Shown here in pieces: positions 22,099 to 33,631 of a stretch of DNA of 64,000 nt (positions within the stretch are counted from its first letter, which is position 1; each line of letters starts with the position of its first letter). The DNA lies in the NCBI RefSeq assembly GCF_023159225.1, contig NC_063170.1:60929708-60993707 (forward strand). The letters are read 5' to 3'. Below the pieces are notes generated by a model that saw nothing but the letters and a program-made list of their open reading frames with translations, made no database searches and was not told where the DNA came from. The position numbers and the translations under genes were made by a program. This DNA comes from Perognathus longimembris pacificus. Its lineage: Eukaryota; Chordata; Mammalia; Rodentia; Heteromyidae.

Positions 22099-23054
22099 TA
22101 CAAAAAAAATCCAGCAGTTTTACCTTTGTATTGGATTCTGTTTTCCATGGAATTATGTTCAGCATATCTGAGCAGGCTTCAGAAAAGAAATGAAGTAATC
22201 ACAATCAACAGTTCTAGAACAAAGGTGAGGTAATGTTTTCTTTCCTTCTGCTTGGCAGTTTGTGAGGAGACTCTTCTCTATCCTGTCACTTCTGAAAAAA
22301 TATCTATTCAAATTCTGTTAGGGAGAGCATTTCATATTCTGTGTGGAGATATGTGTGGTGTTAAAGGGGATGGGGATTTAGACATGAAACTCCCTCAGAC
22401 TGAGGCAAGCTGATGCAGCTATACTGTGAGAGAATTATTTACCAAATCTCCTGTTGGTATAAATAGATACCTTTGAAATAAATAGTATTGTTTGTCAGTG
22501 CCATTCCCTCTTGTGGCTTCAATTAAAACACATAACAGACATGTTCAAAGAAAAACAAAAGCAAGTGGGTTTTCCACCCATTTTATCTGCTACCCAAATT
22601 TCTGAAGGCTTTCTTTTTTATTTTTAAAGAAAAGAAACTTTAATGTGACAGCTCAGCTCTACTCTTTGTGGGTTTCTCCCTTAGTCTCACGAGATCTTCA
22701 AGAGACATAAAAGCAGCCACCTGCATCCTTCTCCTTCCCCACTGATTACTCGTACAGTTTGGCCTGGAGTGACATGGAAACAAGAAAGCAGACAGTGTGG
22801 AGGGGGAACAATCATACTCCTCTGGTAGACGTAGTGACTGAACCTGGGGCCTCTACACATCTATGCTACGGGATCAAGGGAGGGCTTTCTTGGGAGAGAA
22901 CAGGATTCTGGGTGCAGGAAGCAATGAGCCTTACTTGAATACCCAGAGCTGCACGTCTGATGAAAAGGGCTTCTTCAACACAGCAAGGAAGGCTAGTTAT
23001 CAAGACAGGCAGACTTGCTTCCATTCTCTTGCACTGGCATTAACAAGTTTTATA
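22099..23054. other. Intergenic sequence, no gene assigned
   Basis: On the minus strand, 22620-22700 ends in an ATTAAA-like signal followed by an A-rich run, which could be the 3' end of a processed pseudogene. No upstream reading frame was recognisable, so no call is made. Confidence 0.4.
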
Positions 23055-23228
23055 TGGCCTTGGGAGAATTCTTGGACCACTAAGTCTCCACATCTTTACC
23101 TCTTACCCCAGTCTATTAGCACCTCTTCCAGAATGGTTCCTAAGGCCACACAATATTGTCAGTTTTGTCCATGGATATATGTATCACGGTACCTAGTACA
23201 TGGAGTAGTTCATAATTAGTGCTAATAA
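23055..23228 (+). repeat. MIR SINE remnant
   Basis: 'ccttgggagaattcttggac', 'taagtctccacatctttacc' and 'cggtacctagtacatggagt' track the 3' half of MIR. Confidence 0.55.
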
Positions 23229-24087
23229 ACACACATGAAGAAATGAACGATGATGACATTCTTATTACAGTTACAAATCTAATATGGTCCATTAAATTAT
23301 AGGGCACTATTGTTAATATTATTTCCCCCCATTATTTGCCCATTACTTTCAAATTTGCTTCAGATAGACTAAACAGCCCACACGATTGACAGCCCATTCC
23401 TTCTGTTCCCTGGAGCTCTATTCTTTTAAACATTTTCAAGTCTTTGTGAGAGAAATTTCAAATGACAAATCTTAAATACTTGTTGAGCACAATCATTATG
23501 TTCAATGTCAGCAGTTATGTAAAAAAATCATGAAAAGAATATATTTGTATTTTAAATAGGAAAAATGGATGCTGAAATTTTTCAGCATGGAAGGCCTACT
23601 GATTCAAGTCATTTCTTTGGTTAGGTTGTAAGAGCTAAAATGATGGGGCCACTTTAAGACTTCCTTGAATAAACTCCTCACACCAATTTTGGTCCACTTT
23701 TCTAATTTCATTTCATTGAGCTTCTACCAATTTTAGTTATATTAAAGAAAACTCGGTTGCAATTTAAGGAAACTTTCCTCATTCTTAAACTAGATGCCTT
23801 GGGTTCTTTTCCAGGTTCTGATGGTCTGGGATGCACCTTTCACGGCATGCTTACCTGTTCCTTTCAGTCTGCAAGAGGACTCAATAATGAACAAGGGTCC
23901 TTCCCATAGCTCCTAGTGATCAAAGTGAGCAGAGGCCAAAGTGAAAGTCAGGGGCAGGGAAGAAGGAACAGGGTGGGTATGGGAGGAGTGGTGAACTCAG
24001 AGACTGACTTGGCCTGGCCTGCTCCAAAGAGGTAACAAGAGTGGATAACGTTAGGCCCATCAGGGTGGGTTTCCCTTCCCTTTCCGT
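23229..24087. other. Intergenic AT-rich sequence, nothing recognised
   Basis: No long frame or repeat family was evident. Confidence 0.45.
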
Positions 24088-24091
24088 CTAC

Positions 24092-24240
24092 CTCTCTCTC
24101 TCTCTTTCCTTCCCTCCCTCCATCCCTTCCCTCCTTCTGTCCCTTTCCTTCTTTCTTCCCTCCCTTCCTCCCTTCCTGCCTTTCTTTCTTCTTTCCTCCT
24201 TTGTTTCTCTCTGTGTCTCTTTCTCTCCCCCTCCCTTTGT
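24092..24240. repeat. Polypyrimidine (CT/CCTT)n tract
   Basis: About 150 bp almost wholly C and T on the plus strand, with CTCT, CCTT and CCCT units. It is the expanded A-rich/purine tail of the adjoining minus-strand SINE. Confidence 0.9.
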
Positions 24241-24467
24241 GCTTTCACTGAGGTTTGAACTCGGAGCCATATGCTCTCACTTGACTTCTTTGGTCAAGGT
24301 TGCCACACTACTACTTCAGCCACACCCCCATTCCTGGCTTTTTGCTGGATTATTGGAGATAAGAGGCTCACAGACTTTTCTGCCCAGGATGGCTTTGAAC
24401 TATGTTTCTCAGTTCTCAGCCTCTTGAGTATCTAGCCTTATAAGGAACAAGTTAAGTCACTGGCGCC
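24236..24467 (-). mobile_element. B1-headed, Geo-tailed composite SINE, minus strand
   Basis: Reverse-complement reading gives the B1-like head (from 'ctcagcctcttgagtatcta', 'ctgcccaggatggctttgaa') and the Geo-type tail ('aggtttgaactcggagccat', 'cttcagccacacccccattc'). The purine tail is at 24092-24235. Moderately diverged. Confidence 0.8.
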
Positions 24468-25050
24468 TAGATTATAGGGTACTCTTCCCTAAAATAGATT
24501 AGGAAGAGTTCTTGAAGTCAAGTACTTATGAAAACTTTAGATTATTGGGGGTGGAACACACAACATAACTTTGGCAAAACAGTAAACAATTTATATATAT
24601 TTAAATAAGCCTCCATATTGAAAGTCTTACTGCAACACAAACTCAGGACCTACCTGGGTAGACTACCTAGAGGGATGGTTTGCAGCCACCAGAATCAAAC
24701 ACCCTACACCTCTCACTTTGAAAAATGAATATACAATTCATTCAACATCGTATTTTATTAAGATATATACAGCATAGCCTTGTTCTGGAGGTTTAATGCT
24801 ACCTAGGATACAAGTAGTTGCTGGGTCTTAGAAGGAGGGTCAGCTCATACTTAGCACTGATTAAGTTCTTTATGTAATAAGTATAGTAAGAAATGAAATG
24901 CATTAAAGTGTAATTAAATATAAAGGCCTTTATCTTTAGTCTAATGACCAACACAATAAAAGTGAAACACTAGTTTAACGTAACTGGTTAATTTTATAAA
25001 GCAATTAGATATTTTGGTCAAAATGTATATTTTTAATGATAGATTATAAA
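24468..25050. other. Intergenic AT-rich sequence, nothing recognised
   Basis: Only short frames and no simple repeats. Confidence 0.45.
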
Positions 25051-25235
25051 GTTGGGGACCAAGGTCTCATGCCGGTAGTCCTAGCTACTTGGGAAACAGA
25101 TCTGAGGAACAGGGTTCAAAGCCAGCCCAGCAGACAAGTGACTGTCTTATGTCCAATTAGCCCCCCAAAAAGTGAGAACTGGAGCGAGACTAGGCTCATG
25201 CCTTCTGTGAGCACACGTAGACATCCATGCAGTGA
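25051..25235 (+). mobile_element. B1-like SINE, diverged
   Basis: 'tctcatgccggtagtcctag' and 'gggttcaaagccagcccagc' are the 7SL/B1 A- and B-box regions. The right monomer is degraded beyond 25150. Confidence 0.65.
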
Positions 25236-25275
25236 GCGTGTGTGTATGTGTGTGTGTGTGTGTGTATGCGTGTTC
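25236..25275. repeat. (TG)n microsatellite
   Basis: Nearly pure TG run with two A interruptions, adjoining the SINE at 25051. Confidence 0.9.
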
Positions 25276-26479
25276 CTGTGGCTCCCAAGAATTCTCTACT
25301 TTCACACCTGCCCACTGCCAGCCATTCCTGACTTTTTCTTTTTTTAAAGGCTGGCTTGGCTTCCTACACCTGCACAAGCTGAGTAAGGACTCGGCTTCCA
25401 TCTCTTCTTAAACACACCTTCGGGTCTCCAAATTACGCTTTGGTTAAAGCTTTCTGATGGATTCAAGGGAGGTTGTGAGCTGGCAGCTCATCTGCTAGTT
25501 TTGTCGCTGCACATGTGGGCAGCACATCTTTCTTTTTAAATCCTAGAGAGAAGCTCAAAATTTACTTTAGAAACAAACATTAAATACAGGACAATGTGCT
25601 TAAAAACTTAACAATGAAAGGAAATATTTCTTTAGGTCACTTGCTGTGATCTGAGATAATTGCTCTATTTCTCTGTTTATTTTCATTATTGCTTAACTGT
25701 TTATATACACTGACATGCATCTATGGAGATATTTCTTGGTTAATCAATTTCAGATACTACCTATGGATTACCTAACATGACAACGGACTGAATAATTCAA
25801 TATTCAGTCTCCCTTCTGAGAATAGAATTACATATCTTTTTGTCTTTCTACCTTAGTAATGTTTGTAATTCTAAATATTTCATTCTGTTTCTTTCATTTG
25901 TTCATTCCATTCCATATAACATGCTTTTCATCCCATCTGTAGTAAAGCTGTGAGACTCTTTATTGTTTATTTCCAACTTATCTCAACTCTCTATTTTCTC
26001 CTTGGGTTATATGAACCCATCCCTGTGTTGTAGTATACATATTTTTTAATGCAAACTTTCTTTCATTGCAGATAGCTCAAATATAATACCTATAAATCAA
26101 TAAACAGAAATTACATTATGACAATCATATATATCTCTATATATATTTGTTGGTACTGGCTATTAAATTGTATTTAATTTCTTTTCCAGGTTTTATTTTT
26201 ATATTTCACCTCCTTGTTTCTTCTCGCATCATCTACTTTTAGTGCATTCTCATTTCTCGTGCTGTGTCTTGCAGTATCGAGTTCATGAACGCCTTTCTTC
26301 TGGAGTTCTTGGATTCATTCATCACTGCTTAGCATGGAGGCCTTTGCTTATCACTATCTTAATTTCCATTTTTCCTCCTGTGTTGAAAATTCTAGGCAGG
26401 ATTCTACTTCTTCCTGTTTCTTCATTTACTCTTCCATTTTGTTTTAGGACACAATTTCAAATAATAGGTTAAAGAAGTA
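25276..26479. other. Intergenic sequence, nothing recognised
   Basis: AT-rich, with a short ATATCT tract near 26120-26150. No gene. Confidence 0.45.
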
Positions 26480-26569
26480 TATTTGTGTCAGTTGCAACAA
26501 ACCATGCTAAATAGTTGGGTTAAATCAAATTATATTTGCTGTTCCACAGTTTTTCAAGACAGAAGTAAA

Positions 26570-26613
<44 letters not shown>

Positions 26614-26656
26614 GATATAGATAGATCTAACAGATAGATCTAACTGATAGGTAGAT

Positions 26657-26697
<41 letters not shown>

Positions 26698-27045
26698 CAG
26701 ATAGAAAGATCACAGTGTTGTTGGGCAGGCTGTGATCTGATGGAGGCTTTGGAAGGGAATCCTGCCCTGCCTCTTCCAGTGGCTGCTGGTTCCGGATGAC
26801 CTTGAATTCTCAGCTCTGTCCCTGCTCTCTGACTTCTCCATGTGTTCTCATCACTTTGGCTACTCAAGTCACATCAGTGCATTGGGGTACAGTCAGCTAA
26901 TTGAGGATACTTTCATATCTGTATCTTTGACTTTCATTACATCTGCAGTCATCCTTTTTCCAAACAAATCATATTTATAATTTACAGAGTTAGAGTATAG
27001 GAACTATAATTTTGGGGGCCCAGCATACAATCTACTACAGGAAAG
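26480..27045 (-). mobile_element. MLT1-like MaLR LTR split by a microsatellite
   Basis: Plus-strand order 'gttccacagtttttcaagac', 'tctgatggaggctttggaag', 'tggctgctggttccggatga', 'cattacatctgcag', 'aactataattttgggggccc' and 'caatctactac' is the reverse of MLT1 LTRs. The TCTA/GATA array at 26570-26706 sits inside it. Confidence 0.6.
26570..26706. repeat. (TCTA)n ... (GATA)n inverted microsatellite
   Basis: About 44 bp of TCTA units (26571-26614) are followed after 40 bp by about 50 bp of GATA units (26655-26706). The arms are complementary, so the locus can fold on itself. Confidence 0.93.
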
Positions 27046-27498
27046 AAACTGAACCTCATATATCCGAAGATACCACATTTTCTACCTTTGTTGGATAGCT
27101 TTTAGATTATTTAAAATAATTTCCTACTTGAATACTAAAAGCATTGCTTTAAGCTTTCTAGTACTTTGGTGCCAGCATAATGAATAGTCTTTAATAATAT
27201 GTACCTTGTATTTCTTGAAGGTATGGATGCTTATGTCTGTCATATTCTGCTATTTCACAGTAATTATCTAGTTAGGTTCTTTTGTCAATTCATTGTTTGT
27301 TGTTAGTCTTTATTTTTTTTCTATTTAACTTTTACATCCTTTTCATAAAGTATTTAAAACATTCCAATTATTTTTGATGCAATAGAACTCTTTATTTCCT
27401 GGCTATTTCTTCTCACCTACACTCTGTTCTGCTTTGTGGTTGTAGTAGATTCTTGGTTCTTATAGGGAACAATAAGGACTTTCTGAATGAGTGAGTAA
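27046..27498. other. Intergenic AT-rich sequence, nothing recognised
   Basis: No ORF or repeat family seen. Confidence 0.45.
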
Positions 27499-27503
27499 GT
27501 GTC

Positions 27504-27539
<36 letters not shown>
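27499..27539. repeat. (TG)n microsatellite
   Basis: About 40 bp of TG units with one early C. Confidence 0.92.
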
Positions 27540-27541
<2 letters not shown>

Positions 27542-27777
27542 AATCACTGTTTTTGGTTTTCTTGGCTTTCCTTTCAGGTTTCAAGCTGCCACCAAATGAT
27601 CAAAATTTCTTGGCTTTCATTACTACTGAAAGATTTGTGAATATGATCTATGTCCTGAAGCAGGTTTCTTGGTAAGAAGCCAGACTTCTTATCTATTTGT
27701 TTCTTTTCTCCTGAATACCATATAACATATTACACAGTAGCATATTACCCCATAAATGTGGGATCTCAATGCCCATG

Positions 27778-27834
27778 TTGTGTGTGTGTGTGTGTATGTG
27801 TGTGCATGTGCAGTGTGTGTGTGTGTGTGTGTGG
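27778..27834. repeat. Interrupted (TG)n microsatellite
   Basis: TG run with TATG and CATGTGCAG interruptions. It directly precedes the minus-strand SINE and probably grew from its tail. Confidence 0.9.
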
Positions 27835-27837
27835 TGG

Positions 27838-28072
27838 TTGTGGCTGGTCATGGGGCTTAAAATCAGGCCCTGGGCTCTGTCCCTGAGCTCCTTTGCTCAA
27901 GGCTAGCACTCAACCATTTTGAGCCACAACACCACTTCCGGTTTTCTGGTGGTTAATTGGAGGTAAGAGTCTCACAGACTTTCCTTCTAAGGCTGGCTTT
28001 GAACTGTGATCCTCAGAGCTCAGCCTACTGAGTAGCTAGGATTATAGGCATGAGTCACAAGCACCCAACTCT
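27838..28072 (-). mobile_element. B1-headed, Geo-tailed composite SINE, minus strand
   Basis: Clear reverse order: Geo part ('tcaaggctagcactcaacca', 'gagccacaacaccacttcc'), linker 'ggttaattggaggtaagagt', then the B1 head ('ggctggctttgaactgtgat', 'gagtagctaggattataggc'). Confidence 0.88.
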
Positions 28073-29149
28073 CAACACTCCTATTTATAGACTTACTTCA
28101 CATATTCTTTACAGTAACACTCCATTTCCTTCAGCAGCAATAAATCACTGACTAAAAGGTATTTCTCATGCAAGACTGTGGGGTGTGTGGTGGGGGGGGG
28201 AGGATAGAGGTGGGTTGGTTTAATTTCTTTTGGGCCTGTTCTGTGTTCCATAGCCTAGTAACTGTCACTTCTCGGTCTTCACATTTTCCACCATTTGTCA
28301 TGTTGATTGTTGCCCTTCATAATCACCAGCCTTTTCCAAGTATCTACATTTACTCCAACCTGCATCCCTAATCAAAACCCTTTATTTTTTCATACTGAAG
28401 GAATATGTCAAGTCATCTTGCCCATTCATGAATCTTATAACAGTTTCACCCCTGCAAGGAATTTGTACAACTTCAATGCCTTTATTGCATTTTAGGTGCA
28501 TTGGAAAACTGAACACATGTGAGAATAAAATCAGCTCATCACCTTGAACTGTTTCCTGAAATTGTCTGGATCCCAGAGCCAGAAAGGGTTTCAAGAATGT
28601 TTGACTGGCAAGACGAGGCAACTGAACATTTCCATGGTATAAGTTAGTTAAGATGCACATGCTAAGCCTGGAAGGGTACAGGGAATGTTAACTCCTGACC
28701 TTAGTTTCAGAGTTTCTCAAAAGGGAGCATCTTTTTTGGTCCCACAAGAAGAGATGCCATCAGAATGATGGCTGATGGTTAAGTCTTCAGAGATACACAA
28801 AGGTGTGCATTTCTCACACAGTCTAGACAAGGGAATAGGAAAAGGCCCATACACAGGAGTAAGTAGCTCTCCATCAGATGTAAATACTTCATCAGGCTTG
28901 ATGAGATAAAAGACACAGAGCAGACAAATAACATGTTACATCTTTTTCTGTTGGTTTGAATGGCAACCTTACAACTTTCTTACTTCAATGAACTCTTCAT
29001 CGAACATATTTCTATTCATAGTCACTGGCTGGCTGCTTGGACACCAATTGATCTTCAAGGAAAGTAGGGAGTATGGAGGGCAACTTTGTGGCTCTCATTC
29101 TTAGAAGGTTACTTATTGACAAACTACTTCATGCTCTACATCTTATTAA
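28073..29149. other. Intergenic sequence, nothing recognised
   Basis: A short G run (28190-28202) and no coding potential beyond small frames. Confidence 0.45.
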
Positions 29150-29300
29150 GATAAACCTGGAGAAGTTAACCTCTAGATTGAATCTCTGCTTCTTCTGTGA
29201 AATGTGGATAAACAGCACCTGTTTCAATGATCCGATACATGAAGTAATGCATATGCAAAGTTTCTGAACTGAGGAAATGCTTCTAGATTTTTATTACTAT
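29150..29300 (+). repeat. MIR SINE remnant, 3' part
   Basis: 'agttaacctctagattgaat', 'tctgtgaaatgtggataaac' and 'gaagtaatgcatatgcaaag' follow the MIR 3' region. Confidence 0.6.
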
Positions 29301-29901
29301 CTGTTCTAGAGGATAGTAATTAGGAGGAAGAATGACACACAAACTAATCTTAACATTAAAATAAAATAGATGTTCAGACCATAAAAATTAGCTAATCAGG
29401 AAACAATCGCAAGATTATGGATAAGTCCCTGATTATGTGTATAGTTAAATGAAAATAGGCTTAAATATTACAGGTAAGAGTAAAAAAGCTGTACAACTAA
29501 TATATAAAGGCACAGACAGGTTGAAAGTAAAATAAGGGCTTGGAAAGGCTGAAAATAAAAGAGTGTAAAAAAAGACCTATATGAGAACACTACAGAGCGA
29601 AGACTCACCTACAAAATAAGAGCTTTTCTTTTCTTCATATTCCTGTACAAATGTGAGGTTAAGGTGATGGCAGGATGGTACTGCTAACACAGACCCCTCT
29701 TCCAGATTGTATTTTCAAGCGGTCACTATTGCTAAGGAGAAGGGAGAGTATGCAATATGACCAACATATTGAATTTAAGGCTAAGAAATGCATCCATTAT
29801 TTCTGCTCTGACCCTTCTGGTCACTGCAAAGTCTAATACACAGGTAATTGCTTGGGAGGTGCACAACATCATTCTATCTGCAGAGTCAGGCTAAAGTTGT
29901 G
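29301..29901. other. Intergenic sequence, nothing recognised
   Basis: AT-rich, no gene. Confidence 0.4.
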
Positions 29902-29914
29902 GATTGAGACAATT

Positions 29915-30116
29915 TTTTTTTTTTGCTAGTCCTGGGGACTGGACTCAGGGCCTGAGCACTGTCCCTGGCTTCTTTTTTCTCAAGGCTAGCACTTTGCCAC
30001 TTGAACCACAGCACCACTTCTGGCATTTTCTATATATGTGATGCTGGGGTATCGAACCCAGGGCTTCATGTATATGAGGCAAGCGCTCTTGCCACTAGGC
30101 CATATTCCCAGACACT
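29915..30116 (-). mobile_element. ID-headed dimeric SINE (IDL-Geo type), minus strand
   Basis: Read on the minus strand: left monomer with A box (tatggcctagtggcaagag) and B box (gggttcgat), a 'atatatag' linker, then the right monomer with 'gtggttcaagtggcaaagtg' and an A tail (T run 29915-29925). The flanking duplication gattgagacaatt (29902-29914 / 30117-30129) is perfect, so it is a relatively recent, L1-type insertion. Confidence 0.93.
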
Positions 30117-30129
30117 GATTGAGACAATT

Positions 30130-32294
30130 CTTATAGTTAAATCTGCATCTCCATTATCCCATTTTAGTAGAGCAAGAATAATTGATGCTGCTAAAATGTT
30201 GGTTTGGGGCTGTTCTTCACCATTCCTGTGGTGGTGAACAGGCACTGTGCACCGATAAATAAAGACTCCCAGCCCTAAAAAATGTCAGTTTTCATAGAAG
30301 GAATTGGAATTAGGAAAAGTTAAACATATATGTATGCACACAGCTAACAACTAGAGAAATCAAGTCATCGATTGTCCTATTCTAAGGCTCAGTTTCTCAG
30401 CAATTTATTAACGAGCCTCTGTGACTATGTTCCACATCCATGGAAGGCTTCAATAGGATCATTTGCCACTGGTTTGGAAACAGATTTGAAAGACCAACAG
30501 TACAAACAGAAATGTTGGGGAGTCCACTGGCTGAGAGTCACCCCACATTCCTGGCTACTGATGGCATTGCAGGCGGCAGCTTTCTGCCTACAGGAGTCTT
30601 GAATTGGACAATTGTATGGGAGAATGAGAATCCAGTGCAGAAAGGGAGCAAAATGCACAACAGTTTTCTTGTTTTGCAAGGCAAATTGTAGGAAATTACA
30701 GCCAAGAGTCAGTAAGGAAGTTTTTATTTCCTCATTCACTATTAATATACTAGTGACATGTTTTTTTCCATTGAGATTTTCATTATCATTTAAAAGGTAT
30801 GAGGAAGAGAGGTCTACTCAATTAAGTTGAATAGATGGAATCGAGCATGGTGAATTAATAAAATGTGGAGATAGCCCCTGATTTTGAAGAAAAAAAATTC
30901 AGAAACCACAGATCTTAGAGCTAGCAATGATGAGAGCAGAAGGAAAAGAAACCAGAGAGGGGACAGGAGACACACAGAGTGAAGAAATGCTTGATTTTAA
31001 ACTATTTTGACTTGGAGTGCCTTATTAGTTCCCTTCTGGGGTTTTGTCATAGTAATGCTTTTATTTCAGCTCTCTAAAAATGTCCCAGAGTGTGAAAGGA
31101 CCCGATGGGTTAACTCTGGTTGCCAGGGAGACTGCCTGAATTTCCATCGACTTTCACTGATTCCTGAGGGCAGTCCCTGACAGATGAGATGGCCCACAAG
31201 GGTACTGGCCTCCCAGCTGCACCCTGACAGCCTCAGCTCTCATTCTATTTCCAGATCCAGCCTACACGCCTCTTGGAGCCTCTAAATCTGAGCTCTCCCT
31301 GTGGGGGAACAGAATGAAGCCTGCTTTTGTGGAATGTTAATTTTAGTAATACAAGAGTGGTACTTGCACGCTCAGGAATCCTGGGTCACCTTTTCTTCTT
31401 TGCTTTTGGTTGGATTGATTTCATACCTTTTAAAGTACATGGATACACCTTTATCACTGGAGATAGACACTCTAACAGAATCAAGTAAAGGTGACGGTTG
31501 AAATGGTGACTACTGTTCTTTTTGTTATCTAAATATGGCAGACATATCTTTAGTCATCATTTTCCCTATAGTTTTTTTTTTTTTAAAAAAAATAGCTTTC
31601 AAGTCCATTATAATCAACATAGAATATTATGGATGAGGGAGTCACGAAATGACAGATCTGTAGAGCCAGTTGACTAAATCCAAAGCCAATATCCAATCAC
31701 GATCCAGTAATTCAGAGTTTTCTTTAAATCTACTTTCTCCAAGTTCTCAAGGTGGTGGTTTTGAAGGAGCAATGAAGAGTGACCAGAATTTGACTCTGTT
31801 CTATGAATTCCAAGATTAAAAAATACTAAAATTATATAGAGTTATGTCAGGAAAAGGCAAAGTTGCACCTAACAGCTATTTGTCTTTTTCATGGAGTCAG
31901 TTTTTCCATCAGTGAAATATGGAAGGTCTGACTTTCTAAGTCTTTTAAAAAACATACTAGGGCTTTATTTCATTATCAAAACAGCATCAGCAGGATTCTA
32001 GAAGCAAGCTTTAGACATCAAACATGGTTGTCATCCTTTGCTCTGAAATGTAGCACATGACATGGGTATAGATTTTGCTTCCCATCATTTCCTGGCTTTC
32101 TTATTTTAAATAATCTTTTTTGCTCTGAGAACTACGCTTTTGTACCTCTTTTTTTTTCAGATGCTTTTGATTTGTTTTCCTGGACTTCCCTTAGATCCTG
32201 GAGTGAGGTGTGGGTCTTTACCAATCAGAACACAGTGATTGGTTCATGAAAGGTCATGTGATTCTTCAGAGCCAATTAAAAAGCTGAAAATTTT
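30130..32294. other. Intergenic sequence, no gene
   Basis: Overlapping small frames at 30372-30739 on both strands are incidental. A weak MIR-like segment ('gagtcagtttttccatcagt') lies at about 31890-31960. A T10A8 block is at 31573-31590. Confidence 0.45.
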
Positions 32295-32332
32295 ACAAGT
32301 GGTTCTTTTTTTTTTTCACAAGTGGTTCTTTT
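32295..32332. repeat. 15-bp direct duplication flanking a T run
   Basis: acaagtggttctttt occurs at 32295-32309 and 32318-32332, separated only by TTTTTTTC. It has the shape of a target-site duplication around a tail-only insertion. Confidence 0.8.
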
Positions 32333-33631
32333 AGGAGCTATTACAGTAGGCTTCTTTCTGTTATGCGAGATGAGTTAAGAGTAACCGTGGGCTTCCATAT
32401 AGAATAAGAGGATATGAGAAAATAACTAGCATAAAGGACTTGAGAGATCACCAAATGTTATTTCTCAAACTTCAGAACAGGGATTCTGAATCCCCAAAAT
32501 ATGAAGAAATTTCTTCGGGAATGCAGAAGTAGAAAGGATCAAGGTCTGAGCTACAACCTGGTCCTTTGGGTATCGGATCTATAAGCAGACCCAAAGAATC
32601 AGGTTCATAGGATGCCAAGGTAACTTTCCCTGCAAGTGGCTTTTCCACAGCTGTACACTCATGAAGTTATCTTGCTGTGCTTAATGGACAGGAGAAATTT
32701 TTTTAAATGTCAAAATAATCCTTAAATAATTTTAAGTGAAAATGCTACCAGGAATGTTGATCTGAACTCTTCAGTTGGAAATGACAAATCCCAAGAGCAA
32801 TATATCTCTTTACCTTCTTAAAGATTTACCTCCTTTAGGTATTAAATAAGAATAGCCAGGAAATTTCTTACTTTATCTTTATGTCATTGTACAAAGGAGT
32901 TGACATTTAACAAAGCAGTTTATGAACATAATACGTTTTGATCAGTTCCATCTCTTACAACATTCTTACCTATCTGTCCAGGCACACCCTTTTCCCCTAT
33001 TTTTTAAATTTTGTAGTATGCACATTGAATTCTTGACCGTGTTTCCCGCCCCTCTTCCTCTTTATTCATCTATTCCTCTCCTCTTGGCTTCCTCCCACCT
33101 CTTTGAAGTACCAGTTTCCTGGAGCTTATATATTGGGCTTTGACTTTGCCTTTCTAAGAAATTACATGTATTGAGTACCCCCTTGAATCAATTGTATTTC
33201 ATTTCATATATTTGTATATAATTGCATGCCCCCCAACATATTTACTTAAATGTTTATAAGCTTTAAAGAGATTATGGATAAACCTGGAACAATGCCCTTG
33301 AATATATAATGTGCAAATTGATATTCTTTACTTAAAAGTACATGCTTTCAATCATTTTAGTTTCATTACTAGAAGAATGTACTTATAATTATGTAAGGAT
33401 TCTAAGAACTTTAAAATTATGTCTTTTAATTAGAGAAACACACAATCGATTTAAATGAGTAAAAATTAGCTTAGATGCCAACCTAACCAGCTTTTCCTAG
33501 AGTTGCATTTCAGTAAAATAGGGATTTGTATAGCATCCCTGGATCTTTACAATTTAAGAAAAAAAATCCCTTGTCTCATTAAAACATTTTCTTATATACT
33601 TTGTAGGTGCCAAATAGAAAAAAGAATAGAC
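32333..33631. other. Intergenic AT-rich sequence, nothing recognised
   Basis: No convincing coding region or named repeat. Confidence 0.45.

Noticed and set aside
22600..22790. Possible processed pseudogene 3' end on the minus strand (ATTAAA, then A-rich run)
   Set aside because: No recognisable coding sequence upstream and no duplication found. A transcript-library search of 22600-22900 would settle it.
26570..26706. Possible CRISPR-like array of short repeats
   Set aside because: Units are 4 bp with no spacers. This is a microsatellite, and the genome is mammalian.
29915..30116. Possible tRNA gene from matching A and B boxes
   Set aside because: The boxes belong to the SINE left monomer. 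There is no cloverleaf acceptor or anticodon arm of a working tRNA, and it carries a poly(A) tail and duplication.
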